From NCBI GenBank assembly GCA_035279865.1, contig DATEGY010000313.1:1-5775 (forward strand): DNA of 5,775 nt, read 5' to 3'. The position numbers were made by a program, and so were the translations under genes. Shown in pieces: positions 1 through 5,515 of this stretch (its first letter is position 1; each line of letters starts with the position of its first letter). The stretch comes from 40CM-2-70-7 sp035279865. GTDB taxonomy: Bacteria > Gemmatimonadota > Gemmatimonadetes > Gemmatimonadales > GWC2-71-9. The notes under the pieces are model-generated. The model had not been told where the DNA came from. It ran no database searches and saw only the letters and a program-made list of their open reading frames with translations.

Positions 1-829
1 GGAGCTTCAGGGCCCGGTGGGCGAGCAAGGCTCCGGCCTGCAACTTCGCGGCGATGGCGGGGGGGAGCCGGGCGGGGAAGGTCTCCACGGACATGCCGGG
101 CGTGTACTTGCATTCGTAGTCGAAGAGCTCGTGCCGGGGGACGATTTCCCCCACGGGCAACGGCACGTCGCCCAGCACGCCCACCGTGACCTCCCGTCCC
201 GGGATGAACTGCTCGATCATGACGTCATCGTCGAACGCGCGGGCTGTCCGGATGGCCTCGTCCAACGCCTTGGCAGTCTTCACCAGGGAAAGCCCGATGG
301 TCGACCCGCCATTGGACGGCTTGACGATCACCGGCCACCCCAGCGCCTTGCTGACGTCTTCAGGTTGAGCGGGGGCGAGAAACCATTCCGGGACCGGCAC
401 GCCCGCAGCGCGGAAGAGACGCTTCGAGAGGTCCTTGTCGACGGCGAGCGCACTGCCCAGGGCCCCTGAGCCGGTGTAGGGAACGCCGATCAGATCCAGG
501 ACCGCCTGCAGCTGGCCGCCCTCGCCCATTCCGCCGTGAACAACGAGGAAGAGCACGTCGGCGCCCTGCACGACGGGAAGGGCCGCCAGGCCTTCGGCCA
601 GGAAATGCCGTTCGGCGTCTGCCAGACCGGCCAGGTCACCGGGGGGCGTGGTGCCCACGTCTGCCCTGAGGAGCCGGGCTTCGGCCGCCTCATCCAGCAG
701 GCCGGACGTCGTGTCCACCACGTGGACCGAGTGCCCGCGCCCGCGCAGGGCCGCCACCACCTGAGTAGCACCGGCGAACGCGACGGTGCGCTCGCCGGTG
801 GACCCGCCGGTCAGGACGGTGACGCGCAT
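1..829 (-). CDS. ddl: D-alanine--D-alanine ligase, N-terminal 276 residues (3' end outside window)
   Basis: The frame is open from the ATG at 829 to the left window edge, so about 35-45 C-terminal residues are missing. Ddl joins two D-alanines with ATP to give the dipeptide for the peptidoglycan precursor, in the cytosol. Seen motifs: GGSTGERTVAF (8-18) with catalytic E13; HGGMGEGGQLQ (98-108); PYTGSGALGSALAVDK (117-132); ATP-grasp lysine in VKPSNGGSTIGL (169-180) with S176; and FDYECKY (236-242) ending in Y242. E13, S176 and Y242 match the E. coli DdlB triad E15-S150-Y216, and the tyrosine argues for D-Ala-D-Ala rather than a depsipeptide-forming (VanA-like) ligase. The Mg-binding residues near the C-terminus are off the window. 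One oddity is Gly104 where the family signature HGxxGEDG has Asp. The start overlaps the cbs stop as TGATG. No good ribosome-binding site precedes it, so translation is probably coupled to cbs. Confidence 0.93.
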   Translation of the reverse strand, partial: MRVTVLTGGSTGERTVAFAGATQVVAALRGRGHSVHVVDTTSGLLDEAAEARLLRADVGTTPPGDLAGLADAERHFLAEGLAALPVVQGADVLFLVVHGGMGEGGQLQAVLDLIGVPYTGSGALGSALAVDKDLSKRLFRAAGVPVPEWFLAPAQPEDVSKALGWPVIVKPSNGGSTIGLSLVKTAKALDEAIRTARAFDDDVMIEQFIPGREVTVGVLGDVPLPVGEIVPRHELFDYECKYTPGMSVETFPARLPPAIAAKLQAGALLAHRALKL

Positions 830-2214
830 CAGCGGATGCCTGACAGCTGATGCAGGAGATCGTACCGCGTCACGATCCCCGTGATCTTGCCGTTCTTGCG
901 GACCAGGGCGGCCGGGGTCTCCCGCGACAACAGCGACGTGAGGCGGGCGAGGGGCCAATCGCCGTCGACGACGGGGAACGGGGCGTCCATCACTTCACGG
1001 ACCGGCCGGTCCAGCGTCCCGGCGTCGTTGAGCGCGGCGGCCATCAGGGACTGTTCCGAAATTGCCCCGACGCCGTCGGCTCCGTCGAGTACGGGGAGCT
1101 GGGAGACGTTGTACGTGCTCATGAGGTTCAGCGCCTGACGCACCGTGGCCTGGGGCGCCACCTGAATCACCTCGGGGCCCTTGCCGTCCTTGGCGGAGAG
1201 CACGCTGGCGACCGTCGCGCGCTCCGAATCGAGGATCTGATTCTCGCGGAGCCACTCGTCATTGTAGACCTTGGAGAGGTACCGCTCGCCGGTGTCGCAG
1301 AGCACCGTGACCACGCAGGCCTTGGGATCGTCCAGCTTCCGGGCCACCTCGAGCGCCGCCAGGACGTTGACCCCGGTGGAGCCTCCGCAGAACAACCCCT
1401 CCTCCCTGGCCATCCGGCGTACCAGGAGAATGGCGTCCTTGTCGGAGATGGTGATCCACTCGTCCACGGCCTGAAAGTCGAGCGCCGTCGGAATCTTATC
1501 GCCGCCGATTCCTTCGACTTTGTACGGCGCCCCCTCACCCTTCGTGTGGGTCTCGCCGTATTCCCGGTAGATCGAGCCCACCGGATCGCCGGCGATCACC
1601 TTCACCTTGGGATTCTTTTCCTTCAGGTACCTGGCCACGCCCGAGACGGTACCCCCCGTTCCCGGGGAGCAGACGAAGTGCGTGATCGAGCCCGCGGTCT
1701 GCGTCCAGATCTCTGGACCGGTGGTGCGGTAGTGGGCTTCCGGATTGACGGCATTGTAGTGCTGGTCGGCGAAGATGGCGTTGGCGTGAGCGGCCGCGAT
1801 GGCCCGCCCCTTCATGATGTAGTTGTCCGGATGATCCGGCGCCACCGCCGTCGGCGTGATGATCACCTCGGCGCCCAGCGCACGGAGGAGCCGGGCCTTT
1901 TCCTGGGACATCTTGTCGGGCATGGTGAAGATGCAGCGATAGCCTTTCACCGCGGCGGCGAGGGCGAGTCCCACGCCAGTGTTCCCCGATGTGGCCTCCA
2001 CCACCAGGCCGCCGGGCTTGAGGCGCCCTTCCCTCTCCGCGGCTTCGATCATCGCGACACCGATCCGGTCCTTCACCGAGCCGCCCGGATTGAAGAACTC
2101 AGCCTTGGCGTACACCGGCGTCCGGATGCCCTGCGTCAGGCGGCGGAGCCGGATCATCGGCGTCCACCCGATGGTCTGGAGGACGTCGTCGTAGGGCTTA
2201 GTGTGCGCGGTCAT
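829..2214 (-). CDS. cbs: Cystathionine beta-synthase (PLP fold type II enzyme with two CBS domains)
   Basis: Complete 461-residue enzyme. The family joins L-serine and L-homocysteine to form cystathionine in the cytosol, the first step of transsulfuration. The PLP-binding lysine is K48 in GGSVKDR. The substrate loop is TSGNTG (75-80), the phosphate-binding loop GTGGT (185-189), and the serine that contacts the PLP ring nitrogen is S279 in CGGSTG. HYRTTGPEIW (161-170) and EGIGGDKIP (234-242) resemble CBS enzymes more than O-acetylserine sulfhydrylases. After the catalytic core (about 1-335) there are two CBS domains (about 347-399 and 403-459), a Bateman pair that in some family members binds adenosyl ligands. 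The N-terminal haem-binding extension of human CBS is absent. The ATG at 2214 fits the family's start (DDVLQTIGWTPMIRL follows closely) and lies 17 nt inside the lipoprotein gene; GGA 4 nt upstream is only a weak ribosome-binding site. Without a cystathionine lyase in view, a cysteine synthase activity is possible. The stop overlaps ddl. Confidence 0.9.
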   Translation of the reverse strand: MTAHTKPYDDVLQTIGWTPMIRLRRLTQGIRTPVYAKAEFFNPGGSVKDRIGVAMIEAAEREGRLKPGGLVVEATSGNTGVGLALAAAVKGYRCIFTMPDKMSQEKARLLRALGAEVIITPTAVAPDHPDNYIMKGRAIAAAHANAIFADQHYNAVNPEAHYRTTGPEIWTQTAGSITHFVCSPGTGGTVSGVARYLKEKNPKVKVIAGDPVGSIYREYGETHTKGEGAPYKVEGIGGDKIPTALDFQAVDEWITISDKDAILLVRRMAREEGLFCGGSTGVNVLAALEVARKLDDPKACVVTVLCDTGERYLSKVYNDEWLRENQILDSERATVASVLSAKDGKGPEVIQVAPQATVRQALNLMSTYNVSQLPVLDGADGVGAISEQSLMAAALNDAGTLDRPVREVMDAPFPVVDGDWPLARLTSLLSRETPAALVRKNGKITGIVTRYDLLHQLSGIR

Positions 2215-2854
2215 TGCTGTCCGGACGGACGGGTTTGGCCCCGGAATCAGGCTTCGGGGGCGGAGGTGTCGAATCGGGTTTTGGTTTCGCCGTGTCGGGC
2301 TTCGGCTTGGTCGTGTCGCGTGTCGCCCGTGTCGTGTCGACCGTCGTCGAGTCGGCGGGGCGGGGGGTGGGACGCTGCACTCGCGGCTTGGGCTTCGGTG
2401 CGGCCGCCGGAGTCGACAGCGTGACCGGCGGCGGGAGCGGCTTGGTTTCGCCGACGTCCGCCGGTGCGACCGGCGCGCTGGACGGGTGACGGAACTCGAC
2501 GGTCTGCTGGAACGCGGTGGCGACCGGCAGTCCGTGCCGCTTTCCCGGCGCGAACTTTAGCCGGGGCGCGCCAGCGAGCGCTGCGGAGTCCATGGCCGGA
2601 TAGCCGCTGGTTTCCAGGATTTTGGTCGACTCGGCCACCAGTCTGCCGGTGGAGTCCGCGAAGAGCCGCAGCTTCACCTCACCGTCCACGCCGCGATCGA
2701 ACAGCGTGGCCGGATAGGCAATCGGTACCTCGGCGTTGATGGCCACGGGGGCTTCTTCCGCCGGGGGCGGTGCACCCTGGGCGTCCCCGCCGGAATGACC
2801 GCAGGCGGCGGCGCTCCAGGCGAGCAGGAGGCCGGCGCTGAACCAGTGCTTCAT
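2198..2854 (-). CDS. Putative lipoprotein with TonB C-terminal domain and Pro/Asp/Thr-rich tail
   Basis: 218 residues. The N-terminus MKHWFSAGLLLAWSAAAC looks like a lipoprotein signal peptide: Lys, a hydrophobic stretch, then Cys18 in AAAC, an imperfect lipobox because position -3 is Ala instead of Leu. After a Gly/Pro/Ala-rich spacer, residues about 47-122 match the TonB C-terminal fold: YPATLFDRGVDGEVKLRLFA, then DSTGRLV, a LETSGYPAMDSAALAG segment, LKFAPGKRHGLPV and QQTVEF. Residues 123-218 form a disordered tail rich in Pro, Lys, Asp and Thr, with a 7-residue tandem repeat. TonB_C domains usually contact outer-membrane partners or act in envelope assembly. Here there is no transmembrane anchor or ExbB/ExbD partner in view, so true energy transduction is doubtful; an envelope scaffolding or wall-contact role is a guess. 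The start at 2854 is chosen over an in-frame ATG at 2881 because AAGGAG lies 5 nt upstream, the signal peptide begins there, and it gives an ATGA overlap with mutS. The TAA (2200-2198) lies inside cbs. Confidence 0.8.
   Translation of the reverse strand: MKHWFSAGLLLAWSAAACGHSGGDAQGAPPPAEEAPVAINAEVPIAYPATLFDRGVDGEVKLRLFADSTGRLVAESTKILETSGYPAMDSAALAGAPRLKFAPGKRHGLPVATAFQQTVEFRHPSSAPVAPADVGETKPLPPPVTLSTPAAAPKPKPRVQRPTPRPADSTTVDTTRATRDTTKPKPDTAKPKPDSTPPPPKPDSGAKPVRPDSNDRAH
2271..2312 (-). repeat. Two tandem 21-nt units encoding a TKPKPDT/AKPKPDS heptad
   Basis: Two adjacent 21-nt units (2271-2291 and 2292-2312) in the lipoprotein tail encode AKPKPDS and TKPKPDT, and related PKPDS and RPDS pieces follow. 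The protein repeat is tighter than the DNA repeat: the copies differ mostly at third positions. One copy uses A/T-ending codons (AAA, CCA, GAT) that are unusual among the GC-ending codons around it. Just upstream in the gene (2313-2340 or so) a GTGTCG motif recurs, reflecting Asp-Thr pairs. Confidence 0.7.
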
Positions 2855-5469
2855 GGGCGCTCCTTCCGGCGGCGCTGCCATTCCGCGAGCCGGTTCAGGG
2901 CCTCGATGGGAGACAGCGCGTTGACGTCCAATGTGTCGAGCTCCGCCAGCAGAGGATCAGGACGGCCCGTCGCCGGGGACCCGAAGAGCCCGAGCTGCGA
3001 TGCGTCCGGTGGCACCGGAGCAGGCTGGTGGGCCACGTGGTGCCCGGCTTCCAGGAGCTTGAGCACCTCCCAGGCGCGCGCCACGACGGGCGCGGGCAAT
3101 CCCGCCAGCCGGCCGACGTGGATGCCGTACGACCGGTCGGCCCCTCCCGGCTCCAGACGGTGCAGGAACACCACGTCGTCCCCCGACTCCCGCACGGCCA
3201 CGTTGAAGTTTCGGGCGTGTGCCAGCTCTTCCGTGAGCTGGGTGAGCTCATGGTAGTGTGTGGCGAAAATGGTCTTGCAGCCGATGCGGTTGTGCAGGCA
3301 CTCGGTGACCGCCCACGCGATTGCGACGCCGTCGTATGTCGACGTCCCGCGTCCGATCTCATCGAGCAGCACCAGGCTGCGGGGCGTGGCCCCGTGGAGA
3401 ATCGCGCTGGTCTCGCTCATTTCGACCATGAACGTCGACTGACCGCGCGCCAGATTGTCCGACGCACCGACGCGGGTGAAGATGCGATCGGCCACACCGA
3501 TCCGGGCACTGCGGGCGGCGACGAATGACCCGACCTGCGCCATCAGCACGGCGAGCCCCACCTGCCTGAGCAGCGTGGACTTGCCCGCCATGTTGGGCCC
3601 CGTGAGCAGGATGATCCGCCCCGCCTCGTCCAGGAGCACGTCGTTCGGAATGAACGCCTCCCGGGGCATCATGCGCTCGACCACGGGATGGCGGGACCCT
3701 TCCAGCCGCAGGGTGAAATCCTCGGTGACCTCAGGGCGCACGTAGTGCTCGCGCTGGGCCACGTCGGCGAGGGCGCACCACACGTCGAGCGCCGCGAGGT
3801 TCGTTGCGGTGGCCTGCACGCGGGCGATCTCGGATCCCACGCGGCGGCGCAGCGTGTCGATCACCGCTCCTTCCCGCGTGGCGATCCGCTCCTCGGCCCC
3901 GAGCACCTTGGCCTCGTGCTCCTTCAGCTCCGGCGTGACGTAGCGTTCCGCCCCGGTCAGAGTCTGGCGCCGCTCATAGTCTGCCGGGATGCGGTCCTTG
4001 TGGGTGTTCGTGATTTCGAGATAGTACCCGAACACCTTGTTGAACCCGACTTTCAACGACGCGATTCCGGTGCGCTCCCGCTCGCGGGCCTGGAGGCCGG
4101 CGATGTAGGTCTTGCCGCCATCCCGCGCGTCCTTGAGCTCGTCCAGCTCGGCATCGAAGCCGCCGCGGATCGAGTCCCCGTCCGACAATTGCCCCGGCGG
4201 GCGGTCCACGAGTGCGCGGGCGAGCTCATCCCCCAGGTCGGTCAGGAGGTCGAAGCGCTCCGCAATCTCCACGAGGAGGGCCGACTGGTCTCCCGGGTCC
4301 AGCCCGTCGAGGGCGGAGCGGACGTCGGGAAGTTTCCGGATCGAGTCGCGCAGGGCACCCAGCTCGCGGGGCGTGGCGCGGCCGACGGCGGCACGGCCGG
4401 CGAGCCGCTCCAGGTCCCGGACGCCGTCCAGGGCTTCGCGGAGGCGATCGCGGCCGCGCGGATCTCCCACCAGCACCTGCACGGCATCGAGTCGCTGGTT
4501 CACGTGGGCGGCATCGACGAGGGGCGCGAGGAGCCAGCGGCGTAGGAGCCGGGCGCCCATGGGGGTGAGGGTGCGGTCCAGGACTTCGAGCAGCGTGGTG
4601 CCCGCTGCGCCGGGGCGCAGCGGTTCGACCAGCTCGAGGTTGCGCCGGGTCATCTCATCGAGGGGGAGCACCGCGCCGCGGCGCACGAGGCGGGGACGCG
4701 CGAGGTGCGGCAGTCCGCCGGGCTTCAGCTCCCGCGCGTAGCGGAGCAGCGCGCCCGCAGCGCCGAGGGCCGCGCGATCCGTGCTCTCGACACCGAGTCC
4801 ATCCAGAGACGCCAGCCCGAAGGCGCGCTGCAGGTCCTCGCGGGCCAGCTCTGGATCGAATTCCCAGGCCTCGCGTTCCGTGCGAGTCCCTGTGGCGCCG
4901 CGGATGGCCGGGGTGCCGCCGGGGACGACGAGCTCCGAGGGTTCGTAGCGGGCGAGGCCGGGGAGCATCTCGTCTGGGGACAGCGTCTCCCAGACGAACT
5001 CGCCGGTAGTCAGGTCGAGCGCGGCGAGTCCCACAGCGCCGTCCTGCGGGAAGACCGCGGCGAGAAAGTTGTTCCTCGACGTCGCGATCCAGTCTTCCGC
5101 CAGGATCGAGCCGGGCGTGATGGTCTCGATGACTTCGCGCCGGACCAGGCCCTTGGCGAGCTTCGGGTCCTCGACCTGTTCGCAGACGGCGACGCGGTGT
5201 CCGGCGGAAACCAGCTTGCGGAGATACTCGGTGGCCGCCTTGACCGGAACCCCGGCGAGGGGGACTTCGGAAGCGCCACCGTTGTTGCGCGACGTGAGTG
5301 TGAGACCGAGCACCCGGGCGCCCACCTTCGCGTCGTCTTCGAACATTTCATAGAAGTCACCCATCCGGAAGAACAGGATGGTGTCGGGGTGCCGCGACTT
5401 GATCTCGCGGTACTGCTGCATGAGCGGCGTGTCAGCGGGTGGGGGAGCCGACGCCACTCGGGAGCTCAA
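2851..5469 (-). CDS. mutS: DNA mismatch repair protein MutS
   Basis: Complete 872-residue MutS, close to the usual length of about 850-880. It binds mismatches and small loops in DNA and uses ATP to signal MutL. Domain I carries the mismatch-reading Phe-x-Glu (GDFYE, F39 and E41). The connector, core/lever and clamp regions follow, with the conserved segments ERERTGIASLKVGFNKVFGY (463-482) and ERYVTPELKEHEAKVLGAEE (508-527). The ATPase domain has Walker A GPNMAGKST (624-632), the ST loop around 668-684, Walker B LVLLDEIGRGTS (699-710) and ATHYHELTQL (736-745). The tail has QLGLF (825-829), a likely sliding-clamp-binding motif, and then a C-terminal helical segment like that of E. coli MutS. 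The start is TTG at 5469. An ATG at codon 17 would remove the conserved TPLMQQY opening (residues 14-20), so TTG is preferred; GTG at codon 5 is the main alternative. It overlaps the SPOR gene by 4 nt (TTGA) and the next gene by 4 nt (ATGA). No mutL is visible. Confidence 0.97.
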   Translation of the reverse strand: MSSRVASAPPPADTPLMQQYREIKSRHPDTILFFRMGDFYEMFEDDAKVGARVLGLTLTSRNNGGASEVPLAGVPVKAATEYLRKLVSAGHRVAVCEQVEDPKLAKGLVRREVIETITPGSILAEDWIATSRNNFLAAVFPQDGAVGLAALDLTTGEFVWETLSPDEMLPGLARYEPSELVVPGGTPAIRGATGTRTEREAWEFDPELAREDLQRAFGLASLDGLGVESTDRAALGAAGALLRYARELKPGGLPHLARPRLVRRGAVLPLDEMTRRNLELVEPLRPGAAGTTLLEVLDRTLTPMGARLLRRWLLAPLVDAAHVNQRLDAVQVLVGDPRGRDRLREALDGVRDLERLAGRAAVGRATPRELGALRDSIRKLPDVRSALDGLDPGDQSALLVEIAERFDLLTDLGDELARALVDRPPGQLSDGDSIRGGFDAELDELKDARDGGKTYIAGLQARERERTGIASLKVGFNKVFGYYLEITNTHKDRIPADYERRQTLTGAERYVTPELKEHEAKVLGAEERIATREGAVIDTLRRRVGSEIARVQATATNLAALDVWCALADVAQREHYVRPEVTEDFTLRLEGSRHPVVERMMPREAFIPNDVLLDEAGRIILLTGPNMAGKSTLLRQVGLAVLMAQVGSFVAARSARIGVADRIFTRVGASDNLARGQSTFMVEMSETSAILHGATPRSLVLLDEIGRGTSTYDGVAIAWAVTECLHNRIGCKTIFATHYHELTQLTEELAHARNFNVAVRESGDDVVFLHRLEPGGADRSYGIHVGRLAGLPAPVVARAWEVLKLLEAGHHVAHQPAPVPPDASQLGLFGSPATGRPDPLLAELDTLDVNALSPIEALNRLAEWQRRRKERP
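2860..2865 (-). promoter_or_regulatory. Strong Shine-Dalgarno AAGGAG deciding the lipoprotein start
   Basis: On the minus strand AAGGAG lies 5 nt before the ATG at 2854, inside the last codons of mutS. It is the best ribosome-binding site in the window. It favours the shorter lipoprotein form over a start 27 nt upstream, and suggests that this gene is translated efficiently on its own as well as by coupling through the ATGA overlap. Confidence 0.8.
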
Positions 5470-5515
5470 GGCTCGGTCACCACGAACGGCTGGCCACCGA
5501 GGCGAGCCTTGAGCT
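5463..5515 (-). repeat. 13-bp perfect inverted repeat over the SPOR stop / mutS start
   Basis: The plus-strand arms are AGCTCAAGGCTCG (5463-5475) and CGAGCCTTGAGCT (5503-5515), exact reverse complements separated by 27 nt. In the mRNA this gives a 13-bp stem (8 of 13 pairs G-C) with a 27-nt loop. The 3' arm contains the SPOR stop TGA (5468-5466) and the mutS start TTG (5469-5467). The loop holds the GGTGA ribosome-binding-like site. No U-run follows the stem on the minus strand, so it does not look like an intrinsic terminator. A competing 6-bp pairing (CTCGGT 5472-5477 with ACCGAG 5496-5501) could form an alternative structure. The repeat is seen directly; a role in controlling MutS translation is inference. 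Confidence 0.8.

Noticed and set aside
17..469. Plus-strand 150-codon open frame at the left edge
   Set aside because: It is antisense to ddl, whose frame has all the expected N-terminal and central family motifs.
490..771. Minus-strand 93-codon open frame inside the ddl region
   Set aside because: Wrong frame; its translation is Trp/Arg/Pro-rich, and the overlapping frame from 829 encodes Ddl.
850..2424. Long plus-strand open frame (524 codons) opposite cbs and the lipoprotein gene
   Set aside because: It is the antisense of two clearly recognised genes. High G+C at third positions suppresses stop codons in the opposite frame, and the translation is Arg/Gly/His-rich with no recognisable domain.
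2787..2872. 9-bp inverted repeat CCGCCGGAA / TTCCGGCGG flanking the lipoprotein start
   Set aside because: The arms are about 68 nt apart and mostly G+C, which is easily expected by chance at this composition; listed only because one arm touches the Shine-Dalgarno sequence.
2852..2881. Upstream ATG at 2881 as the lipoprotein start (227 residues)
   Set aside because: The extra nine residues (MAAPPEGAP) would sit before the signal peptide and spoil it, and the strong AAGGAG lies between the two ATGs, correctly spaced for the one at 2854.
4673..4684. 12-bp palindrome GCGCCGCGGCGC in mutS
   Set aside because: It lies in ordinary coding sequence made only of G and C; no neighbouring signal suggests a protein-binding site.
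5463..5515. Reading the 13-bp inverted repeat as an intrinsic terminator
   Set aside because: No U-run follows on either strand, the loop is long (27 nt), and the mutS reading frame begins within it.
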